Source of the DNA: Adiantum capillus-veneris | Lineage: Eukaryota; Streptophyta; Polypodiopsida; Polypodiales; Pteridaceae | Length of the DNA: 64,000 nucleotides | Assembly (NCBI GenBank): GCA_014529385.2 | Contig: CM043965.1 | Span: 62,949,933-63,013,932, forward strand | Direction of reading: 5' to 3' | Part shown: positions 1 through 10,914 of the stretch, piece after piece | Layout of the letters: every line of letters begins with the position of its first letter | How positions within the stretch are numbered: position 1 is the first letter of the stretch | Notes under the pieces: model-generated | Database searches by the model: none | What the model was told of the DNA's origin: nothing | What the model saw: only the letters and a program-made list of their open reading frames with translations | Translations under genes and position numbers: made by a program

Positions 1-713
1 ACATCAATCATGTAGATGGTGTAATACTTCTATCTCAATGGCTGACTCCGTAGGATCAGCAACTCTCGATCTTTTGCTAGGGACTTCTAGCTTGCTCTTT
101 CCTTTCATTTTTGCATGCAATTAATGAACCAATTGCATTATTTTCTGTACTAAAGGGAGAGAGAAAACTTCAGGGTTTTGCAGAGCATCAAAAGCACCCA
201 GGAATTGGCCCAAAACTTGAGTGTTGACAAGCCCCCGCAATCACCGCCATTGAAAATTGCAATATCAAATGATATTGTGGGGAATGATAACTGTAAGCAC
301 TCAAAGAAATGTTTTGTCAACATGTTGACAAAATCATTGAAGCTAGAAGGCTCTGTAGTTTCAAAACATCGACACAACTGTTTCTCTTTCACATTGTGTA
401 GGTAGCGAACAATAGCTTCAGTGACGGTTTTTCAATGTGCTCATGATAGCTTTGTCTCTGGCATGGCTATTAAAATAAACAATAATAAATTAATACAAAG
501 AGAATAATTCAAATTTGAGACATGTTGAAATATAAAAATATTTAATATCAATACTTAAAAAGATTTTAAGTGAACGATTTATTGCAACAAATAAAATATA
601 TACAATTTTTAATGATTATGATTTTGGAATAAGATTTTGTTATCGATAATTGAATAAATGTACATTCAATTTAGAAAAAAAATGCTTAAAAGTTAACGTT
701 ATGAAAAAGTAGT

Positions 714-963
714 CCAATTGTGTGAGTTAAAAAATCTAACACAAGTATGGACACTACTAAACACAAATCATTGGAAGTTTACATCACACAAAAGTAGTCT
801 ATTAGACTACGAAAAGTGTACAATATGCACTAATAGACCAATTGTGTGAGCTAATGGCTCTAACACAAGAGTGGTCACTATTATTAAATTGATTGAAAAA
901 TTAAATAATCAATCTGGTCATTGTTGAAGTGTGAGAAAATCTCTAACACAATGCAACAATCAA
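714..963. repeat. Diverged direct repeats (about 124 bp apart)
   Basis: A phrase beginning CCAATTGTGTGAG, followed by a variant of CTAACACAAG and CACTA, occurs at 714 and 838. A weaker third copy (GTGTGAGAAAATCTCTAACACAA) lies near 927. This looks like an old tandem duplication with no coding content. Confidence 0.5.
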
Positions 964-1007
964 ACCATTAATCATCACATCTTGAAAAAGGCTATCTGAT
1001 AGTTACA

Positions 1008-1163
1008 AAGCACACGTAGAGTGTATATCTTTACTCACCTATTGCAAGTATCAGACAATGATGAAAAGAGAAGAAAAGCTTTAACAAATCACATGTAGAG
1101 AGTATATCTTTAATCACCTATTGCAAGTATCAGAAAATGATGAAAAGAGAAGCAAAGTTGCAC
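1008..1163. repeat. Tandem duplication, 79-bp period
   Basis: Two near-identical units share CACCTATTGCAAGTATCAG (at 1036 and 1115) and the following AATGATGAAAAGAGAAG. Only a few substitutions separate the copies. No coding potential is seen. Confidence 0.75.
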
Positions 1164-1582
1164 TCACTATATGGTACTATTGCTTAGGTGATTTAGATAT
1201 GTAAAATGAAAGCATAAATAACAGTGCAAACAAACCATAAACATTGATACATTTGTAGACAAAGAGAAAGTTAAATTTAAGTCTCACTCTTCAAATGTGC
1301 CAGCCTCATCAAAGTGAGTCTCACTAACATGGGTCCTTGATGGGGCCATCCTCACCCTTACTTAGTTAAGTTGAACTTTTGTAAGACTAATTTAACAGAA
1401 ACCATTTGGACCATAAGGATATGGCAATGATAATTACACCAACTTACACTTTCCTTCTAATAATTCAAATTTATGGTAGACAAAAAGGTAATTATGTAAG
1501 CCTAAAAGATATTCACGTTCATACACCCCTTTGATTCAACCTACACTAATCACATGCTTAACTTATATCGTTTTATTGCAAG

Positions 1583-1669
1583 TGTTGGATGCCATAGGCT
1601 ATGGTGGGTGATGGCGGCTAAGCCATGGCGAGAGAGAAGAACGAGAACGAGAACGAGAACGAGAACGAG

Positions 1670-1704
<35 letters not shown>

Positions 1705-1891
1705 AGAGAGAGAGAGAGAGCAGAGAGCAGCGAGAGTTCAACACATCAAAGAAAAGACACGCTATGTCAATTAGTTCAAAAACTTTTACAATATATAAAT
1801 GATTGTAACCATGCAAAGCTTCTAAAAAGAGTCAGCTCATCTGCATGCTCCATAAGGGGTAATTCCGATGGGGAGGGCTTGAAACCTAACA
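1583..1891 (-). repeat. 3' LTR of the gag-only copia-type element
   Basis: This 309-bp LTR matches 3688-4023 over its whole length apart from the microsatellite. On the plus strand it runs from TGTTGGATGCC to AAACCTAACA, so both termini are TG/CA. Its internal repeat starts as (GAACGA)n and changes to (GA)n. Confidence 0.88.
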
Positions 1892-1905
1892 ATCCCTCCC
1901 TCAAG
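1892..1905 (-). promoter_or_regulatory. Polypurine tract of the gag-only element
   Basis: On the minus strand CTTGAGGGAGGGAT lies immediately before the 3' LTR start TGTTAGG. This is the expected position of the plus-strand DNA primer during reverse transcription. Confidence 0.75.
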
Positions 1906-2209
1906 CCCGAACTACATCACTCTCATGATATCTTGAGATTTTGGTATACTCGGCAACCGTGAGTTTTAGGTTCCCTCACAACCAAAGATTTGGGTGTATC
2001 CATAACCTGGCGCTATGATAGTAAAACCCCCCTTGAATAGATAGGGTGTAAGTTGAAACTTAGCTACCAATAAATGGAGTTTTTGGTTCACTGTTAAACC
2101 TTGGGTTTAAGGTGTACCTAGTAACCTCATGAGAAGCAGAACAAAATAGGACTTGAACAAAAAAAGATGGTTTGGGAGGTCTTACCACTCATGTGTGGCA
2201 ATGTCTACA

Positions 2210-3124
2210 ACCCTTTATTTTTATTTTGACTAGGAAAGACATGAAAAGAAGTTGATCTAAAAAAAATCATTGTCAACAAAAAATATTGGAGATTCAGTGT
2301 CTCCCTCAAGCACATGAATTTGATTTTTACCCTTTTGAAAGCATCTATTTGAAGGATGATTTGTTTTACCACAATAAACACACAGATTCTTCTTGAAACA
2401 GTCCTTTGTCTGGTGATTGTTGCATCCACAAATGGCACAAGATCTGGTATCGATAAATGGTCGCGATGAAGCTAAGGTAGAAGCACAATTAGTGACTGCA
2501 TAGGCACTGGAAGTATTAGAAGAATTGATGGGAGATACTGCATTGGAGATTGTATATGACTAGGAATAATGAGAGAATTGGTACGGGATACCCTTCTTTC
2601 TTCTTCCTGCAATGAATTGATGATACCATCCAAGGAGGGTAGTGGATCTTTCTCTTTTGAAACGGTAACAATCTGATGGAATTTATTAGGCAAACTTTTT
2701 AACAAAACAGCTATGAGATATTCTTCTTGCATTGGGGCTTCGACATAAACTAGTTGAGTTTTAATACTCTTCAGTCGGTTAACTAGAGATGTAATGTTTT
2801 CATCAGCATGCATAGCAAGAGAGGTACAAATCCATCTTGAGACTCACCATTGAATACTTAGCTTTAGCACCAAAAACCTTCTCTAGAAGATTGCACGTCA
2901 TCCAAGAACTGAATAAAATTGTCTTCGAGAGATGTATGAATAATACCTAATGCTTGCTCATCCTTGCGTTTTTGTTCAGTAGATAGTGCTCTCATAACAG
3001 CAACAGATGTGCCTGCTTTGTCTGTTGATAGAGGCTTGATGATGCTCCAAAGATTCTTTCGCATCAGATATCCCTTCACTTTGATTTGCGAGGTGTGGAA
3101 GCTGGATCCATTAAACTTATCCAC
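2210..3124 (-). pseudogene. gag: Ty1/copia gag polyprotein remnant (UBN2/DUF4219-like, two CCHC knuckles)
   Basis: Reading leftward from about 3124, the N-terminal part has the copia gag signature KFNGSSFHT and a LMRKNLWSII segment; this part is open to 2864. After a frame break near 2860 the frame resumes to about 2472 with the MHADENITSLVNRLKSI region typical of copia gag. A third segment (about 2440-2330) holds two zinc knuckles, CAICGCNNHQTKDC and CVYCGKTNHPSNRC, both with normal CX2CX4HX4C spacing. Gag packages the RNA and forms the particle. The breaks make this copy non-functional as it stands, and no pol follows. The first in-frame start is a GTG, so the true start is uncertain. Confidence 0.8.
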
Positions 3125-3673
3125 TTTTGTGCCATGCTTGATATGCCTTTACAATGACTATTGTCAAAGTCCAAAAAAATATTGAATTACAATGATGAGA
3201 ATAAGATTGGAGCAGAGTATCTGGCGAATGATGTCAAATTTGTTATGTCGTTACCAAATACCACTTTTTTGCAGAGCTATTCAAAAAGCTTCTCGTGCTA
3301 TGAGTGATTGGAAAGGCTACATGCAGTATTGTTGCCCTCTGCAAGGGCGTTTTGAGAAGCTGTGATTAGCTACCCCCGCCAAGATATGTCTGCGTTCTGA
3401 TATGCCAACCTCCTGGCTGCATCTTGAGATGAAAGTGAGATGCAACCCTATTCACAATACCTTGAGCGTGTTGAGATGTTTCCTTTGCCTGCAGACAACG
3501 TTTCAAGATGCAACTGCCGCAACTGACAAGCGCCTTATGTTATGCCTACGTTTTGAGATGTGCCGTCTACGCCTACTATGGCCTCTGCCCGCCTAGGAAC
3601 AACCACCACAGCGTGGACTTTTGAGACGAATGTCTTCACCGCTTGTACACCATGCCGCCTTGCAACACCCTAA
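3125..3673 (-). other. Untranslated leader of the gag-only element
   Basis: This sequence lies between the primer site and gag. No frame resembles a known domain. A run of similar phrases built on TTTTGAGA and TGCCT (3330-3600) suggests an internal diverged repeat. Confidence 0.45.
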
Positions 3674-3686
3674 GGATTTGATACCA
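3674..3686 (-). promoter_or_regulatory. Primer binding site (initiator-Met tRNA type)
   Basis: On the minus strand TGGTATCAAATCC begins 1 base after the 5' LTR end (ACCCAACA). The first eight bases match the canonical copia primer site TGGTATCAGAGC, complementary to the 3' end of initiator-Met tRNA. Confidence 0.8.
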
Positions 3687-3687
3687 G

Positions 3688-4023
<336 letters not shown>

Positions 4024-4028
4024 GCAAG

Positions 4029-4996
4029 CACTTACATCCCTTTAGTGAACAAGGAGTTTGAATGAGATTAGCTTTTTTTGCACACATAATGTTGAGAATT
4101 AGAACATATGATCATACATAAGAGGCAGTGAAATTGAGTAATGAATCCATCATTACTTTATAGAGTGAAATGTAGAGAGATCATCATAGTATAGATATGT
4201 TATGTGTTGATTCCAAGTGGATTTAATAAATAAGAGTAGGATAGTATAAAAACATTTGGAAAGGATTCCAAATGAAGAAGAGACGTGAGATGGTAGCATG
4301 ATTAAGCATGAAAAAAAAACAATAACTTTCGTTACGAATTGTGCTTTAGAGTTATTAATCTCTCAAAGCGTTGAAGTTTCAATTACCACAGTTACAAGAA
4401 ACAGTAGCAGAGTCTTCTTCTCCCAAGAATGTGCCCAAAATGAGTGAGAGAAGGATCCTTTTTAAAACTACTAGAACCTTACACATGTGAATTTACTACG
4501 AGATGCATCTATAGGTTTAGTTTTATGTGACGGTTGATTTTGCAAAGAAAAAAGTAATAGACCATACAAGAATACTTTAAATACTTGTTTGGGTATTCTC
4601 TATCTCATCATGGACTCTTTTAGCAACTCAATTGTCACATTTGAGAAAAATTCTAATTAACTTGTAAATAAATTCATACACAATGGTTTTTTTAAACTTT
4701 GATTACAATTACTCAAGCTTTGATGAATAACGAATGGCTTGGTATTAAGGCTAACAAAAATACTTTTATCATTTTGATTAGGCAATAGACCTCACTCTAT
4801 GGGCCCGTTACCTAGGTTGCATTGTAGGTTAAACGTTAAATATATTATACGCGTTTAATGTCCATATAATATGTTAGGAGGTATAAATCGACCGTATTAT
4901 ATGGTGACACGTCACTGAATTAGCTATTCATAATATTTTTTTGTACTTTGATCAAAGAATTGTTTGATTGAAGATTTTTTTCGATCAAAGTGCTCA

Positions 4997-5058
<62 letters not shown>

Positions 5059-5864
5059 GCAACCACCGGAGCTCTCTCAATCATGAACATTTTGCACAAC
5101 CAAACATTGAGCTACTTGATAAAAGTAATCATCTTCTCTCTAAAGATTAAATATTTTCTAAAATTATAGAAAATAACATTTAGCTAAAAATAAGTTAAAT
5201 TTCAATTTTATGATTTGTAGTTTTTTTATTTTTGAATTGAATAGTTTTGAATCAAAATAAAAATCAAATACTTGCTCTTTCTGTGTTGGAGTTTTTTAAC
5301 ACTTGAAGAGAAGAAAATTAGGTCAAGAACCATCTATCATTGTGTTGGAGTATATATATACACTTGAAAATAGATGTGTATCATAAATAGTGATTATTTA
5401 CTTTTGTACTAGAGTAAAAGTGTTTACTCGCACTGGAAATAATCGGTTGTTTCACTTAGATTAAGGTTTAGGAATTAAGAAGTTATTTGTAAAAAATCAT
5501 GATAATGTAGATACAATCCAAAATTGATCGTTGGTAATCAATGACCATCGCATTGAGTTAGAGTATTATGCTCCCAATTCGAGATAATCCGATGTGACAA
5601 AATATTGTTTAGGGTACAATTCTTATCATTTATAGGTAAAAGTACTCAAAATTTATTCCAAAGACCTAAACAATGAATTATATTCTCTTTTTGGATAGGT
5701 TCATACAATGTAAAACTGAAGTTAGATACGATTGACTACGTACTTCCAATTTTTTGGCACAATCAATTAATAAATTGTATACTATACGTGTGATTAATAA
5801 AAAGGATCAATTTACAAATTACAATTGTCTATTGTTTACAGATATCTTGTCTGCATCACGGTTC
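4029..5864. other. AT-rich spacer, no gene seen
   Basis: All frames are rich in stops and I recognise no domain. It contains the AC/AT microsatellite listed separately and a phrase TGTGTTGGAGT...ACACTTGAA repeated at about 5283 and 5341. Confidence 0.55.
4999..5058. repeat. Compound microsatellite (AC)n(AT)n
   Basis: About 44 bp of AC repeats run directly into about 16 bp of AT repeats. The open frame across it (poly-TH) is an artefact of the repeat. Confidence 0.95.
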
Positions 5865-6035
5865 GTGGTCATGAGTGGACGTATGTGCATGAAATATTGC
5901 CAAGACAGACTATATCTTGATTGAAGTGTAAGTCTTGTCACCATGTGTTCAGTGGTCATGAGTGGATGTATGTGCATGAAATAGTGCCAGGATGAATTAC
6001 ATCTCAATTGAAGTGCAAGTCTCCATGTGTTTAGT
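5865..6035. repeat. Tandem duplication, 87-bp period
   Basis: GTGGTCATGAGTGGA starts both units (5865 and 5952). The units continue with a shared ATGTGCATGAAATA and a TTGAAGTG(T/C)AAGTCT phrase. It lies just upstream of the hAT remnant and may be a subterminal repeat of that transposon, which I could not confirm. Confidence 0.65.
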
Positions 6036-6199
6036 GGAAATGCTACGAGGATGAAAGAGCTTTTGTTCAAAGTGCTAGACAATGTTGGGCCTTGTACCTT
6101 GCCTCCATGAGACATATATGAATTTTTTTTGGATATGTACGAAAAGTAAAGGCTATCCTTGAGGGTAAAAGTAAAGGGGCAATCAAAAGAGGTTGTACT

Positions 6200-7682
6200 A
6201 TGGGAAGAGCAGATTCAATGGATGAAGAAGAACCTATTATGAATGAGGAGAGGATTCTGATGGGCACTGAGAATAGAGAGCATAATTCCTTTAATCCTTG
6301 TTTCCAGAGTGGAGTGCACGATACACCATCCTTTGACATAGGTACATCTAATAATGCATCTAATTCAAAGAGAAATTGTACCGATGGTATTGGAAGAGGG
6401 TTATCTACAAATCAAACACTCCATCAAGCTTTTGATAAACAATGGTTGTACATGTTGTATTTGAAGTGGACGCAAGCATTTCACGCATGTGGTATTCCAT
6501 TCAATGTAGTGCAGAACCCTATCTTCAAAGATGCATTGATGAGCACCGCCAAAAAAGTATTTGTGATGTTAGATTATAATGAAATTCACAGAGAGTATGT
6601 TGACAAAGTCAAAGATGAGGTAGAAAGCACGCTCAAACGTGCCGTGTTGGAATATGTTCTTACTTTTGGATGTACTATAGCTTTGGATGGATGGGCCAAT
6701 TGTAAAAAAAAACTTTAATCAATGTGATGTTGATTTGTCCTCGAGGGTCAGTATTTTTAAAAGCCATTTTGTCATGTCCTTGAAGGAAAATAGCATTCCC
6801 TTCCTTTCAAAAATCTATGAACGTGCTATATCAAAAGCTAGAGGGCCAAAGAATGTGACAGCAATCGTCATCGACAGTGCTGAAAATTACAAAGGTAAAA
6901 GTCTTGTAATTCAAGCAAAGTATCTGGAATTGACATGGATACCATGCGGTGCACATACTATCAATTCGCTTCTGAAAGACGTTGGAAAACTTGACAAAAT
7001 AAATACTAATTTATTGGAAGCAAACACAATAGTAAAGTTCATTAGATAGCATCAATTTTCAAATGCTTTGTTTAGAACCAAGTCGCCTAACAAGGCATTA
7101 CAATTCTTTTGTGTGATTCGGTTTGCTACTACATATTATGTATTGTCAACATTGAAAGATGTTCGACATATGCTGGTGGAGACAATTGCCGATAGGCGAT
7201 GGGATGCATGGCTTAGCAAATATCCCAGATATCAAGCTACAACATTAGGGGTTCATCAAATCGTCAATTCAGTGTTTTGGAAAAATGTGGGAAAAGTTGT
7301 CAATGTTACTAAACCCTTTGTGGATCTATTATGCTTGGTGGATAAAGACTCTTTTGTCTTTGGAAAGATATGTTGGTATATGTCAACAGCCATTGAAAAG
7401 CTCAAGGACTTTCAAGGATACATTGGTAGTAATAAAACATCTCTAGTTTCATGTGCATAATCTTGATGGGCGCAAATGCACACACCGTTACACAACACAA
7501 AATTCTCTTTGGATCCAAAATTATAGCTCCATGAACAATCCTCCAATTCAAAAGTGATGTGTGGGTTCAAAGCTTTGTGCATGCAACTCTTAGGGTTGGA
7601 TGCGGATAAAGATGCATTTCATCAACATGTTGACTATGCCAATAGGGTTGGTATGTTTGGTGATCCTTGGCACATTGACTCC
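6200..7682 (+). pseudogene. hAT transposase remnant (DUF659-type), N-terminal and catalytic part
   Basis: Three open stretches form one decayed protein. The first (6200-6718) contains WTQAFHACGIPFNVVQNPIF and GCTIALDGWAN, the plant hAT/DUF659 pattern. After a frameshift near 6715 the second (6687-7049) has the catalytic-region motif VIDSAENYKGK and WIPCGAHTINSLLKDVGK. A single TAG at 7047 separates it from the third (7068-7460, same frame). Stops follow, and the GMFGDPWHID segment (near 7650-7677) abuts the LTR of element A. The missing C-terminus lies 18 kb away at 25669-25845, in frame once the inserted elements are removed. hAT transposases cut and paste DNA in the nucleus; this copy is dead. 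I did not find terminal inverted repeats. Confidence 0.85.
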
Positions 7683-8257
7683 TTTAGCAGGCTACATTGT
7701 CACTTTCACAAGACACACAATTAGTACAGTTGGTCTGGTCTGGTTCACACTAGACGGACTCTCTAGGCTGGGCAGTGACACGTGGCAGGGATACAGACGG
7801 CGGTCTAGTGGACATCGTAGCCAGGTGCCCACCACCACTCAGTTTGGAGATAGACTTAGATGATTGACATTTATGAGCCGTTGGTGGATCTTTATGGTGG
7901 GACATATGAATAGTAGCTGTTGGGTCATCATTATCATCTTGTTCATATATGGTCTAGCGTCGTCGTCTAGAGCGAGTCTATACACACAGCACGTCTGCAC
8001 CATCCCTGCACATATGAGCCCTGACATCCCCATTGTACCCGTGAGTTCTGGGCTGGAGCTGAGTGTGCTGCCATACCAGAGTCTGTATCGGTTCTTTAAG
8101 ATAGTTGAGTCCATATGTTCTAGTCTGCTTCTGCGTCTTTGTGTTGATCACCTATTATCTATTGTTCCTTTGTTTTCATTCTGTTTTGAGTGAGATGTCA
8201 CACACACTGCACTGAGGAGAACCCACTTAGAGAGCACGACAGACTATCCGCGCTATA
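7683..8257 (+). repeat. 5' LTR of element A
   Basis: The end pair is T(G>T)TAGC...GCTATA. The right copy still shows TGTAGC, so this copy has lost the G of the terminal TG. It contains several copies of a TGGTCTAG-like phrase also common in the leader. Confidence 0.85.
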
Positions 8258-8643
8258 GGTGCTCTCAGTTTTTGGCATGCCCAATGGGAACTCAACTGAA
8301 GTCTCACTCTCTGTTGAGGTACAAATCGAGGAGCTAGATGGATTTTACCTAGCCTCGCCTACTTCGCTTGGCCAATGCAGCCTGCTAGTCTGGTCCAGTT
8401 TCACCCTAGACAGCTTACTCTAACTGACCTAGTCTCTCGCCCTACTGGTCTTATCCTCTCTCGCCCTGGTCCGACCAAGCTCTCATCTTGGTTTAGTCCT
8501 TCTTGGTGCTTGGTCTAGTCCTTCCTCATCCTTGGTCCAGCCAGGTGGTCTAATCACTTGCCCTGGTCTAGTAGAGTCTAGACCTGTGTTCAGCTAGTTA
8601 AAGGTCTTCTTGACCAAAGCTTGGTTGGGTTTGTGGTCACTGC
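8258..8643 (+). other. Leader of element A, rich in TGGTC(C/T)AG motifs
   Basis: The segment follows the LTR and contains TTTTTGGCATGCCCAATGGG near 8272, in the place of a primer site, but I cannot assign a tRNA. Between 8340 and 8620 the words CTGGTC, TTGGTC and CTAGTC recur about a dozen times. No coding frame is seen. Confidence 0.45.
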
Positions 8644-10292
8644 ATGACACATACAAGGCAGTCATTAGAGCGTCAAAGCGTACTACTGAGTCCTCTGAAG
8701 TACTACAACAGAAGACATCAAACCTTGGTACCTAGTAGAAGTCCACCAACCTCATCTCCCATACCTCCACATACGACATCATCCATTCCTCCATCCGGTT
8801 CTACATCTTCCAGGTCACCTTCCCCAGTAAATCTCTCTCCCATTTTGTTACAACAAGCTATTGAGCAACGGTCTCCTAAGCAAGAGGCCATGGAGGCATT
8901 GACCAGTGTTCTGGCCAAGGTAAACATCAAGTTTCCTACTTTCAAGGGACTCTCCTCAGAAGATGCAGACGACCATGCAAGGAGGTTTGTATCTCTCTGT
9001 AGAGGTCGTGCTCTTAATAGAGAAAATGCTTATTTGGTACTCTTTCCATCTACCTAAAATGGCTTAATAGGCAAGTGGTACAGTCAGTTTGCAGAGAATC
9101 ATTTTGCCACTTGGGTAGCTTTAAGACAGTAGTTTTGTGCAGCATTCACGCTAGGTGACTTTCAGGAAAAGGTTTTGGGTGAGTTGGCCAACATGGTGCT
9201 CTAGACAGAGGAGAATTTTGCAAAACTCATGACTAAAAACAAGTCTCTGGTTGCCAAGCTTCCTAAACAACCAGGGGAATTTATGGTTAAGAAGTGGGTG
9301 AAGAAGGCTCTTCCCAAAACTTCCCAGCAAAAACTCCAAGAGAGTCTCCGACCTGACGCCACTCTGGAGGAGTTTGTCGCGGCTGCTACTAGGATAGAGG
9401 GAGCTACGAAGCTGTTCACCAACTCCCCTCAGGTAGAGACCCCCTTAGTGTTTTTGGAAAGTCCTTCTGATTTGTTAACTTCTTTACACAGAGAACTAGA
9501 AGCCCTAAAGCTACAGCAAGCTCTTCAAGAGGAGAGGTCCTTCTCTATTCGACAGGAGAAGCCTCCACATCATGAGGCATTGGAGCAGATCAAGCGTGAG
9601 CTAGAAGAGCTCAAGTCTTAGCAAGAGACTAAGGTTATGGTTTGGTGTATCTCATGCCGCTCTCCAGGGCACCCTCCACAAGAATGCCCCTTTCGGGTTT
9701 ACTACCACTTCTGTGAAAAGTCTGGACATGAGGACAAGGACTGCTACTACCTCAAGGGATTGTGACAAATACAGCAAAGTCTTGGTCCTACTCTTCAACA
9801 AGGACTAGCACTTGCATCCAACATGGTTTTTCTCTGTGGCCATCCACACCATATGCCACCTTTATTGGCAACCCCTCCTATGCAAGGTATGCTTTTTCCG
9901 TCTCAAAGATTTTATCATACCCATGCTCCCTCATCACCTCAAAGCTTCTATACCTCCACCTCCAACTCCATGCACCAGGAGCAAGGACTACCTCGCCTTC
10001 AACTTGCCCATTGAATCAGCCCATTTTGTGCTACACATGTGGGGAATATGATCATTACCAAAGCAAATTCCCTCTGTCCGAAGGGTTCCCTCCCTGTTGT
10101 CATTGCCCTGAAACGAAGGATCACTACAGTAAGGATTGCCCTAAACTTTGTGCATCCACAGCTTCGAACCCAAGTCAAAGTCAAAATGAGTTAACCTTTC
10201 CCAAGCTCAATTTGATAGCAGTTAGCACCGTTTTCCTCAGCCGCCCCCTTCTACTCACGTGGTTACCCCTCAAAATAAGCTGCACTTGGTAG
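8644..10292 (+). pseudogene. gag: Gag-like polyprotein remnant of element A
   Basis: The first open part (8644-9057) has a Pro/Ser-rich N-terminus, then the capsid-like KVNIKFPTFKGLSSEDADDH and HARRFVSLCRG region. The frame continues past stops near 9055, 9130 and 9204 (GKWYSQFAENHFATW) into 9229-9621, a helical, Glu/Leu-rich segment. A Cys/His cluster follows: a good knuckle CISCRSPGHPPQEC near 9650 and a second that has lost its first Cys (HFCEKSGHEDKDC). Further knuckle-like Cys/His groups lie at 10025-10140 in another frame. Gag would form the virus-like particle and bind RNA. Several stops and frame changes show that it is inactive. Confidence 0.72.
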
Positions 10293-10914
10293 AGGAGCCA
10301 CCGGGTGTCCTCACTCGAGCCCAGAGAGTTTCTCTCAATCTTAACATTCCAGCAAGTTCAACACCACCACACATTCTCACAACAGTGGATACCCTGCCTT
10401 TAGCTGTTGACAAACCATCCGCTAGTGCCAAGAAAGAATCCAAATCTTTGCTCTCCAATATTGATGAATCTTTCTTGGAAGTAGTTTCTGATCTACAGAA
10501 GATCAAGGTACCGGAGAAATCACTCGTAGAATAGGAAAATCTTACACAGCAGAGACAGTCTTGAAGAACACCCCAAGTGTCCGTCTATGACATGCTGCAG
10601 CTAGATGCGAGTTTCAAAAGTGACACCCTTGCATTTATTCAATCCGTTTACCCCGGAGTAGGTCCTAGTGGCAGGCACCTCCTAGTGCAACCATCAGAGT
10701 CCTATATAATATCCAATCCCACTACTCCCCTCATTGATTATAGAAGCCCTCACCTGACAGTGTCCATTTTGGGTTGGCAATTCTCACTAATGCCCGAGTT
10801 CACTATGTAGCTCTAGGACTATAGCCTACTCGCTCTGCTCCCTTCACAGTTACATTGGCGGACCAACGGACAGTCTACCCAGTGGCATAGTTGACAATGT
10901 GCCTCTGCAGGTAC
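10259..10914 (+). pseudogene. Element A protease region, upstream half
   Basis: An open frame 10259-10534 and another 10577-10810 (VYDMLQLDASFKS..., VYPGVGPSGRH) precede a short coding piece ending VDNVPLQV just before 10911. This last piece runs in frame into VQEVIFNLDFFVVHLPQGYKG at 23324 when element B and one GTAC are removed, so it is the upstream half of an interrupted aspartic-protease region. Stops are present on both sides. I did not identify the catalytic Asp triad in this half. Confidence 0.65.

Larger units (their letters stand above)
1..1577. other. AT-rich spacer, no gene seen
   Basis: The stretch is AT-rich with frequent stops in all frames; the two short open frames near 150-405 overlap on opposite strands and have no recognisable motif. 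It contains the diverged repeats listed separately and ends at the target site of the copia-type element that starts at 1583. Confidence 0.6.

Noticed and set aside
150-405. Overlapping ORFs on both strands near the left edge
   Set aside because: Mutual shadows with no recognisable domain; may be the edge of something outside the window, but this cannot be supported.
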